Shown: positions 58,255 to 64,000 of the stretch, piece after piece
How positions within the stretch are numbered: position 1 is the stretch's first letter
How the letters are laid out: each line of letters starts with the position of its first letter
Assembly (NCBI RefSeq): GCF_000026045.1
Contig: NC_007426.1
Location: 2,046,001-2,110,000 of the forward strand
Source of the DNA: Natronomonas pharaonis DSM 2160
GTDB lineage: Archaea > Halobacteriota > Halobacteria > Halobacteriales > Haloarculaceae
Reading direction: 5' to 3'
DNA: 64,000 nucleotides
The notes under the pieces: generated by a model
What the model was told of the DNA's origin: nothing
The model's database searches: none
What the model saw: only the letters and a program-made list of their open reading frames with translations
Translations under genes and position numbers: made by a program

Positions 58255-59517
58255 CTACAACAGCACGACGAGTCCGGTCACAGCCCCTGCACCGACCAAG
58301 AGAACGGCGCTCCAGACAACAACCCCCCGGGCGAACTCCCGGTTCGGCGAGAGTGCCGACAGCCCGGCCTTCACCGCGATACTCGCCGCGGAGGCGAGCA
58401 GGATGGCGACGACGGCCTGGTCGGCCGTGATCTGGCCGTTCGAATAGAGGATGACCGCCGACGCCGTCGCGCCGGCGCTGGAGACAAGCCCCGAAATCGC
58501 CGCGGCGGCGTAGAGCCCCTCGGTGCCGAAAAGCGCCTCTGCGAAGCCACCGGCCAACAGCACGACGAGAAAGAGCCCCCCAACACCGAGGGCATAGCGG
58601 AGCGTGAAGGGGGCACCGAGGTCCATCTCGACGCTTTCCGACCACTCTGCGGTGAATGCTGCAACCACAATCGCTCCGACTACGACTGCACCGAGCGGGA
58701 TAACCGCTTCAACGAGCACGCCCGCGCCGATTGTGAAGACGACAGCGATAGCGAGGTTCCGCATCGCCATCGCGGCGTTCGAGAGGACGACGGCGGCGAT
58801 ACCGTACCGGGAGGCATCGGGCTGCTGGCTGACGTGGTCGAGCATCGCGCCGACAACGCCCGTCGAGGAGGCGAATCCACCGAAAAAGCCGGTGACGGCG
58901 ATGCCGCGGCCGCCGTAGAGTTGGACGATAGCGTAGTTGGCGATACCGATGCCCGCAACGAAGACGACCATGAGCCAGACGACCCGTGGTTCGACAGCGA
59001 CGGCAGCATCGCCGACAGCGATGGTCCGTTCCTCCGGCGGCAAGAGCGGATAGATAACGAACGCGAGGATAGCGAACTCGGTGCTGGACCGGACTTCCTG
59101 TCGCGACAGCGACCCCGCAACGGCGTGGAGTTCCTGTTTCAATACGAGCAACAGCGAGGAGACCACAGTGACAGTAACGCCTTCGAGAACGTGGCCGGAG
59201 GCGACAAGCGACCCGACGCCGTAGGCGACAAGCAACGACGCCGAAGTGGTAAGCGAGAGCGTCTCCGTCTGGCCGACCAGTCCGCGGATGCCGAGGATGA
59301 CGCCCACAACCACGACAAAGGCCGCACCGACGAACAGCAAGAGCGGCTCGCCGAGTATCGTAAACACCGCTGCGATGAGGCTGACAAGCGCGAACGTCCG
59401 GATGCCGGCGACCTTATCCGACCACTCCCGTTCGAGGCCGAGAAAGAGCCCGAGAAGCGCCGCTAAAACGAGCGCCGCGACGTTGTCGTCCAGCATCGCC
59501 GGGCCGAGTTCGCTCAT
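58255..59517 (-). CDS. MgtC/SapB-DUF4010 membrane protein
   Basis: From MSELGPAMLDDNVAALVLAAL the protein has about 420 residues and 12-13 hydrophobic helices. The N-terminal quarter is an MgtC-like domain (LLGLFLGLEREWSDKVAGIRTFALVSL with the conserved G-x-E-R-E). The remainder is DUF4010: ELHAVAGSLSRQEVRSSTEFAILAFVIYPLLP, GFFGGFASSTGVVGAMLDHV, and AAAISGLVSSAGATASAVILY. A role in Mg2+ homeostasis or small-molecule transport has been suggested for the family. The TATA-like GTTTATCC near 59545 is 26 bases before ATG 59517, so the upstream ATG at 59538 is disfavoured. Confidence 0.87.
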   Translation of the reverse strand: MSELGPAMLDDNVAALVLAALLGLFLGLEREWSDKVAGIRTFALVSLIAAVFTILGEPLLLFVGAAFVVVVGVILGIRGLVGQTETLSLTTSASLLVAYGVGSLVASGHVLEGVTVTVVSSLLLVLKQELHAVAGSLSRQEVRSSTEFAILAFVIYPLLPPEERTIAVGDAAVAVEPRVVWLMVVFVAGIGIANYAIVQLYGGRGIAVTGFFGGFASSTGVVGAMLDHVSQQPDASRYGIAAVVLSNAAMAMRNLAIAVVFTIGAGVLVEAVIPLGAVVVGAIVVAAFTAEWSESVEMDLGAPFTLRYALGVGGLFLVVLLAGGFAEALFGTEGLYAAAAISGLVSSAGATASAVILYSNGQITADQAVVAILLASAASIAVKAGLSALSPNREFARGVVVWSAVLLVGAGAVTGLVVLL

Positions 59518-59596
59518 CGGGCGGGGCAACTCGGCCACGGCGGATAAACGCGTCGCTGCTGGCAGCCGGCGAAAAGAAAACGAGAGCGCCGCTGGC

Positions 59597-61564
59597 TTAC
59601 TTGCCTTCGAACTCGGGCTCGCCGTCGCCCATGAAGGCGGTGATACCTTCCATGAGGTCGTCGGTCTCCATCAGGTGACCGAAGGCCTGCGCCTCGATTT
59701 CGAGGCCGGCATCGATGTCTTCCCAGCCGCGGAGCATTGCTCGCTTTGTGAGTCGCTGGGAGATGGGCGGTCCGGCGGCGAGGTCGGCAGCGAACTCGTG
59801 GGCTCGCTCCTCGAAGTCCTCGTTGTCGACGACTTCGGTGACGACATCGTAGTCGTACATCGTCTCGGGGTCGAACCGCTCGGCCGTGAAGACGACCTCT
59901 TTCGCGCGGCCGAAGCCGGCGATACGCATCAGCCGCTGGGTGCCGCCCCAGCCCGGCAGCAGGCCGAGGTTGTGCTCGGGGGTACCGAGCTCGGAGCGTT
60001 CGGAGGCGATGCGGAAGTCACAGCAGAGCGCAAGCTCGAAGCCGCCGCCAAGCGCGAAGCCGTCGATGCCGGCGACGACCGGCATATCGCATTCTTCGAG
60101 CTTGCCGAACGTCGACTGGCCCTTCCGGGAGAGGTCGATGGCATCGAGCGGGTCGGCGCTGCCGGCCATGGAGGTAACGTCGGCACCGGCCGAGAAGGCA
60201 CGGTCGCCGGCTCCGGTGATGAGCAGCGCACGGACCTCATCGTCGTCTTCCAGCAGGTCGATGGCCTCGGAGAGTTCGTCGAGGAGGTCCTCGTTGATGG
60301 TGTTCATCCGGGCTTCACGGTCGAGGACGATCTGTCCGACCATGTCGCCGGGGTAGGTGATTTCGATGTTGGTGAAGTCGACGCCGCCATCGTCGTCGCC
60401 GCCGTGGAAGCCGCCTTCGTCAGCGGCCGCACGCAGGCCGTCGGAGACTTCGAAGCGCGGGTGGTCGACTTCGTCTGCCAGCTCTTCGAGCGTCTCGACG
60501 AGCGTGTCGAGACCGGTCTCGTCGGCGATTTTCGCCGGGCCGTCCGGGAAGCCAGCACCGAGCATGACCGCTTCGTCGATGTCAGCGGGGTCGGCAACGT
60601 CGTTGCCGACGAGGTTGCCGACCTCGTTTGCCATCACGGCGATGAGCCGGTTGGCAATCGCCTCGCTGCCGGCGTCGGTCGGAACGTCGGCTCCGTCGCC
60701 GTCCTCGTAGTCGTAGACGCCTTCGCCGGACTTCTTGCCGTAGCGCTCCTCTTCGATAAGCTCTTCGAGGAACGGCGCAGGCTCGTAGGCCTCGCCGAGG
60801 ACATCGTTCATATACTCAAGGACGTGGTAGGTCACGTCGTGGCCGACCTGGTCGCCGAGTTCGAACGAGCCCATCGGCAGGCCCATGTCGAACTTCGTCG
60901 TCGAGTCGATTTCCTCGACGGTGGCGGCGTCTTCGCTGACCATCCAGCAGGCCTCGTTCATCAGGGGGACGAGGATGCGGTTGACGATGAAGCCCGGCGA
61001 GTCCTTGCGGACGCGGACGGGCGTCTTGTCGAAGTCCTCTGCGAGGGCCTCGGTGACCGCAAGCGTCTCCTCGTCGGTGTGTTCACCGGAGATGACCTCG
61101 ACGAGCTGCATCCGCACCGGCGGGTTGAAAAAGTGCATACCGGCGAACTGCTCGGGCCGCTCGGTGACCTCCGAGAGGTCCGTGATAGAAAGCGAGGACG
61201 TGTTGGAGGTGACGATGGCGTGTTCGGGAAGGTGCTCTTCGACGTCGGAGTAGACGTCCTGCTTGATATCCATCTGCTCCGGGACGGCCTCGATGACGAA
61301 GTCAGCGTCGCCGACAGCTTCCTCGACGTCGACGTACGGCGTGACGTTATCGAGGGCATCTTCGGCCTTCTCGTCGGTTATCTGGTCCTTTTCGGCGAGC
61401 TTTTCGAGCGACCACTCGATCTGCTCGTAGCCGTCCTGGACGAACTCCTCTTTGATGTCACGAAGGTTAACCGTATACCCCGAAAGGGCGGCGACCTCAG
61501 CGATGCCGTGGCCCATGTTACCGGCCCCAAGCACCGCGATGGTCTCGATGTCGTCGATTTCCAT
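59597..61564 (-). CDS. 3-hydroxyacyl-CoA dehydrogenase / enoyl-CoA hydratase fusion
   Basis: From MEIDDIETIAVLGAGNMGHG the protein has 655 residues. The first 400 are a 3-hydroxyacyl-CoA dehydrogenase: G-x-G-x-x-G fold, VIEAVPEQMDIKQ, SNTSSLSITDL, GMHFFNPPVRMQLVEVISG (catalytic His/Glu region), GFIVNRILVPLMNEA and a duplicated C-terminal helical domain. The last 240 are an enoyl-CoA hydratase: ALLITGAGDRAFSAGADVTSM, GGFELALCCDFRIASE and GTPEHNLGLLPGWGGTQRL with the two oxyanion/acid Glu sites. The order dehydrogenase-then-hydratase is the reverse of bacterial FadB but usual in haloarchaea. It performs two steps of beta-oxidation. A GTG/ATG at 61579 is an alternative start. Confidence 0.94.
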   Translation of the reverse strand: MEIDDIETIAVLGAGNMGHGIAEVAALSGYTVNLRDIKEEFVQDGYEQIEWSLEKLAEKDQITDEKAEDALDNVTPYVDVEEAVGDADFVIEAVPEQMDIKQDVYSDVEEHLPEHAIVTSNTSSLSITDLSEVTERPEQFAGMHFFNPPVRMQLVEVISGEHTDEETLAVTEALAEDFDKTPVRVRKDSPGFIVNRILVPLMNEACWMVSEDAATVEEIDSTTKFDMGLPMGSFELGDQVGHDVTYHVLEYMNDVLGEAYEPAPFLEELIEEERYGKKSGEGVYDYEDGDGADVPTDAGSEAIANRLIAVMANEVGNLVGNDVADPADIDEAVMLGAGFPDGPAKIADETGLDTLVETLEELADEVDHPRFEVSDGLRAAADEGGFHGGDDDGGVDFTNIEITYPGDMVGQIVLDREARMNTINEDLLDELSEAIDLLEDDDEVRALLITGAGDRAFSAGADVTSMAGSADPLDAIDLSRKGQSTFGKLEECDMPVVAGIDGFALGGGFELALCCDFRIASERSELGTPEHNLGLLPGWGGTQRLMRIAGFGRAKEVVFTAERFDPETMYDYDVVTEVVDNEDFEERAHEFAADLAAGPPISQRLTKRAMLRGWEDIDAGLEIEAQAFGHLMETDDLMEGITAFMGDGEPEFEGK

Positions 61565-61782
61565 TGTTAGCGTTCGCACAGTCTTTCGGCATCCGTTTCA
61601 ACGTTTCCCTATCGGTTCGGTTTCACATGGACCACGTCCGGGAGTTCGCCACAGCGGCCGTAAAGACGGGAACAGGGAAAGCGGCGAAACCGGTGAAACG
61701 AATACAATGTTAAACCAAGTTTTGATTTCGTTGGTCGCGCTGTGACGGGAGGCTTTTGCGAGGACGGGCCGACGTATCGGCT

Positions 61783-62067
61783 ATGAGCGCTGACCTCGAG
61801 GAAAAAACCGACCGATACGAGCGGCTGCTCGCGGAGGCGCTCGCAGCCGCCGAAATCGCACCGCAGGAGGGAACACCGCTGTATGAGGCGGCAGTTGAGT
61901 TTCGGGAGATGGCCCAATCGTATCTGGAGGACGGCCGACATTTTCGCGACAACGACGACCCGGTCAACGCTTTGGCGTCGTTTTCATACGGACATGGTTG
62001 GATGGACGCCGGCGCGCGCGTCGGTATTTTTGAGGTACCGACCGACGGTCACCTGTTTACCCAGTGA
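61783..62067 (+). CDS. DUF357 family protein
   Basis: From MSADLEEKTDRYERLLAEAL the protein has 94 residues: two long helices (KTDRYERLLAEALAAAEI and LYEAAVEFREMAQSYLEDGRHF) and the conserved end DPVNALASFSYGHGWMDAGARVGIF. DUF357 proteins are conserved in euryarchaea and have unknown function. The C-terminal SFSYGHGWMDAGAR block is the family hallmark. It is divergent from the beta-oxidation fusion and 218 bases upstream of TFB in the same orientation. Confidence 0.87.
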   Translation: MSADLEEKTDRYERLLAEALAAAEIAPQEGTPLYEAAVEFREMAQSYLEDGRHFRDNDDPVNALASFSYGHGWMDAGARVGIFEVPTDGHLFTQ

Positions 62068-62091
62068 GGAAACGTTTATTACCCACCATCC

Positions 62092-62109
62092 GTGTGAACA
62101 CGTTCACAC
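62092..62109. promoter_or_regulatory. 18-bp palindrome GTGTGAAC-AC-GTTCACAC upstream of tfb
   Basis: The 8-bp arms are exact complements with a 2-base centre, about 75 bases upstream of the TFB TATA box and 25 bases after the DUF357 stop. It has the form of a dimeric repressor or activator site. Confidence 0.6.
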
Positions 62110-62182
62110 ACGTGATGCGATATACCGGTTAGCGCCTGAGAGCGGCTAACACCCCGCTTTAGGGAGCCAGCTCGGCGAAAGG

Positions 62183-62188
62183 TTTAAG
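62183..62188 (+). promoter_or_regulatory. TATA box of tfb
   Basis: CGAAAGG followed by TTTAAG looks like a strong BRE-TATA pair. Transcription would start near 62210, leaving a leader of about 75 bases before the ATG at 62286. Confidence 0.5.
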
Positions 62189-62225
62189 TAGCTTTCGGAC
62201 TAACATTGTATTAGGAGTTAGGCCC

Positions 62226-62256
62226 CTCCGAGTTCTTTGGTTTTCCTCCCTCGGAG
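62226..62256 (+). promoter_or_regulatory. 5' leader hairpin of tfb mRNA
   Basis: CTCCGAG at 62226-62232 and CTCGGAG at 62250-62256 form a perfect 7-bp stem with a pyrimidine-rich loop, within the predicted 75-base leader. Most genes here are leaderless, so the structured leader may have a regulatory role. Confidence 0.4.
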
Positions 62257-62285
62257 CCGGCTGTAACCGACCCATCAATCCAACC

Positions 62286-63269
62286 ATGAGTGACACCGGA
62301 ATCCGAACCTACACCGAGAAGAGCCGCACCGAAACGACCGAACAGACCGACGAGACGGAGCGCAACGAGGGCGTAGCGACGTGTCCGGAGTGTGACGCCC
62401 GGCTGCAGGCGGATACCGAGCACGGCGAAACCGTCTGTAGCGACTGTGGCCTCGTCGTCGAGGAGGACGAAATCGACCGCGGTCCCGAATGGCGTGCCTT
62501 CGACAGCGCCGAAAAGGACGAAAAATCGCGTGTCGGTGCCCCCACGACCAACATGATGCACGATAAGGGGCTCTCGACGAACATCGGCTGGCAGGACAAA
62601 GACGCCTACGGCAACTCCCTGTCGAGCCGCCAACGCCAGAAAATGCAGCGACTCCGCACCTGGAACGAGCGGTTCCGCACCCGCGACTCCAAAGAACGCA
62701 ACCTCAAACAGGCCCTCGGCGAAATCGAACGCATGGCCTCGGCGCTCGGCCTCCCCGAAAACGTCCGCGAAACCGCCTCGGTCATCTACCGCCGCGCGCT
62801 CAGCGAGGACCTGCTCCCCGGACGCTCCATCGAAGGCGTCGCAACCGCCGCGCTCTATGCGGCGGCCCGGCAGGCCAACGTTCCGCGGAGCCTCGACGAA
62901 GTCGAGCACGTCTCCCGCGTCGACCGGATGGAGCTGACCCGGACCTATCGGTACATCATCCGGGAGCTGAACCTCGAGGTCCAGCCCGCCGACCCCGAAA
63001 GCTACATCCCCCGGTTCGTCAGCGACCTCGACCGCTCGGACGAAGTCGAACGACGCGCCCGACAGCTCATCGACAACGCCCGGGAAGCGGGCGTCATTTC
63101 GGGCAAGTCGCCGGTCGGCCTCGCTGCGGCCGCCGTCTATGCCGCCTCGCTGCTCTGCAACGAGAAGGTCACCCAGACCGAGGTCAGCGAGGTCGCCGAG
63201 ATCTCCGAGGTCACCATCCGCAACCGGTACAAGGAGCTGCTCGAAGCCAGCGAAGTCGCCACCGCCTGA
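62286..63269 (+). CDS. tfb: Transcription initiation factor TFB
   Basis: This 327-residue archaeal TFIIB homologue recruits RNA polymerase to TBP-bound promoters. The N-terminal zinc ribbon is CPECDARLQADTEHGE then TVCSDCGLVVEE. The B-finger/linker is GPEWRAFDSAEKDEKSRVGAPTT. Two cyclin-like repeats follow: EIERMASALGLPENVRETASVIYRRALSEDLLPGRSIEGVATAALYAAARQ at about 140-200 and YIPRFVSDLDRSDEVERRARQLIDNAREAGVISGKSPVGLAAAAVYAASLL at about 240-290 (both given as regions). The C-terminal helix-turn-helix contacting BRE is EVSEVAEISEVTIRNRYKELLEA. Haloarchaea have several TFBs; which one this is cannot be told. Confidence 0.96.
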   Translation: MSDTGIRTYTEKSRTETTEQTDETERNEGVATCPECDARLQADTEHGETVCSDCGLVVEEDEIDRGPEWRAFDSAEKDEKSRVGAPTTNMMHDKGLSTNIGWQDKDAYGNSLSSRQRQKMQRLRTWNERFRTRDSKERNLKQALGEIERMASALGLPENVRETASVIYRRALSEDLLPGRSIEGVATAALYAAARQANVPRSLDEVEHVSRVDRMELTRTYRYIIRELNLEVQPADPESYIPRFVSDLDRSDEVERRARQLIDNAREAGVISGKSPVGLAAAAVYAASLLCNEKVTQTEVSEVAEISEVTIRNRYKELLEASEVATA

Positions 63270-63398
63270 GCGCCGCGCGAGCAGAGCGGTAGGCGTCCAT
63301 CGTCCCCGTACGGGTGGTCCGGGTCGGCGGCCGGTCACGGCGGCCACGCCGTCAGACAGCAACAAAGGTTTTCATAACGGGGCGTCGTTGTGCTGAGT

Positions 63399-63572
63399 AT
63401 GGAAACGTATGTCAGACTGCTGTGTCCCGAGTGCGGCAAGAACTGGCAGAAATCACCCAGCGACCTCCCGGAGCCGTCGACGACGTTCCACTGTCCCGGC
63501 TGTCATGCGAGCCGCCGGCTTTCGGAGTTCACCCGGACCGAACAGGATCTGAAGACGCTCAAGGAGCTGTAG
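63399..63572 (+). CDS. Small zinc-ribbon protein
   Basis: The 57-residue protein from METYVRLLCPECGKNW has two C-x2-C knuckles (CPECG and CPGCH) and a short helical C-terminal segment (TRTEQDLKTLKEL). It is probably a structural zinc protein or nucleic-acid-binding micro-protein of a kind common in haloarchaea. I do not know its function. A GTG at 63390 would add three residues. It lies between TFB and a CBS-domain gene. Confidence 0.8.
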   Translation: METYVRLLCPECGKNWQKSPSDLPEPSTTFHCPGCHASRRLSEFTRTEQDLKTLKEL

Positions 63573-63623
63573 CACTCCGCGGGCGGGCGTAGGCTTATTG
63601 CGGTTCGGACGGTGGGTCGAACC

Positions 63624-64000
63624 ATGGCGGAACACGACACCAACGTCGAATCGCTGATGACCTCTCCGGTGGAGACAATCGCGCCGGATGCGTCGCTGGC
63701 CGACGCCGCGACGCGACTCACCGAACAGAGCATCGGTTCGCTCGTCGTCGGCGAGGGGCAGTTGCGCGGTATCATCACCGAATCCGACATCGTGACCGCA
63801 GTGAGCGAAGAGCTTGACCCCGAAACGCCGGTCACCGAGCTGATGTCCGACCCCGTCGTGACAATCCGGCGGACGGAGACGCTGCAGGCGGCCGCCGAGC
63901 GAATGGGGCACAACGGGGTCAAGAAGCTCCCGGTGGTCGAAGGCGGCTCCGCAATCGGTATCATTACCACGACGGACCTCGCGCTCCACCTGCCGAACTA
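63624..64000 (+). CDS. CBS-domain protein (3' end outside window)
   Basis: The visible 125 residues contain two CBS motifs. The first is VESLMTSPVETIAPDASLADAATRLTEQSIGSLVVGEGQ followed by LRGIITESDIVTAV. The second is VTELMSDPVVTIRRTETLQAAAERMGHNGVKKLPVVEGG followed by AIGIITTTDLALHLPN (both given as regions). CBS pairs bind adenine nucleotides or S-adenosylmethionine and regulate partner proteins. The gene runs off the end, so a short tail or additional domain may follow. It is probably a stand-alone CBS pair of about 140 residues. Confidence 0.9.
   Translation, partial: MAEHDTNVESLMTSPVETIAPDASLADAATRLTEQSIGSLVVGEGQLRGIITESDIVTAVSEELDPETPVTELMSDPVVTIRRTETLQAAAERMGHNGVKKLPVVEGGSAIGIITTTDLALHLPN

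Noticed and set aside
59246-61570. 774-codon plus-strand frame opposite the beta-oxidation fusion
   Set aside because: The minus-strand protein has complete family motifs; this frame has none and merely mirrors its codon bias.
1-64000. CRISPR array or tandem repeat arrays
   Set aside because: No series of regularly spaced repeats was seen anywhere in the window.

Overview
The window is a 64 kb stretch of a haloarchaeal (class Halobacteria) chromosome. The evidence is the high GC content, the very acidic proteins, and short gaps with TATA boxes about 25 nt before start codons (leaderless transcripts). It also carries archaeal information genes: TFB, aIF2-beta, an Lsm protein and L37e. The terminal-oxidase cluster (small subunit, CuA subunit, catalytic subunit, extra membrane subunit) resembles the ba3 oxidase locus described from Natronomonas pharaonis, so a Natronomonas-like organism is plausible. 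I cannot fix the species.

Layout. 0-5 kb: the end of an aliphatic amidase, an acyl-CoA dehydrogenase, a Tat lipoprotein, a redoxin-like protein and MutY. 5-11.3 kb: nitrate assimilation, with nitrite reductase divergent from nitrate reductase and a NarK-type transporter, separated by long AT-rich regions holding several palindromes. 11.5-15.5 kb: a biotin operon B-U-F-D in which the usual BioA is missing and a dehydrogenase-like protein (probable BioU) sits in its place. A perfect 11-bp inverted repeat like a BirA operator lies on the bioB start. 15.6-30.2 kb: acyl-CoA metabolism, with a branched-chain-type solute-binding lipoprotein, three AMP-forming ligases, a CitE-like lyase, a hotdog thioesterase, a MaoC hydratase, a biotin-dependent carboxylase, an acyl-CoA dehydrogenase with an isovaleryl-type catalytic Glu, and an IclR regulator. 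Together these could form an isovalerate/leucine route and would use the biotin made next door.

30.4-33.1 kb: the shape factor RdfA with an SMC/Rad50-like partner. 33.4-36.9 kb: succinate dehydrogenase sdhCDBA. 37-41.7 kb: an aspartoacylase-like enzyme divergent from a RimK-type ATP-grasp ligase fused to a retropepsin-like domain, then a GlmU-like enzyme and a short-chain dehydrogenase. 41.66-43.35 kb: a TnpB-only IS605-type element inserted right after the dehydrogenase stop codon, with a small ribbon-helix-helix-like gene and structured ends.

43.4-52.1 kb: a respiration block with a small zinc protein, a bat-type regulator, a heme O synthase with a CtaA-like N-terminal domain, the ba3-like oxidase genes and a copper P-type ATPase. 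52.1-64 kb: housekeeping and conserved archaeal genes (metalloproteases, Lsm-L37e, PurF, aIF2-beta, UPF0058, UPF0212, an MgtC-like membrane protein, a 3-hydroxyacyl-CoA dehydrogenase/enoyl-CoA hydratase fusion, DUF357, TFB and a CBS-domain protein cut by the window end). I found no rRNA, tRNA or CRISPR array. Several genes under 60 codons were found by reading the sequence directly.
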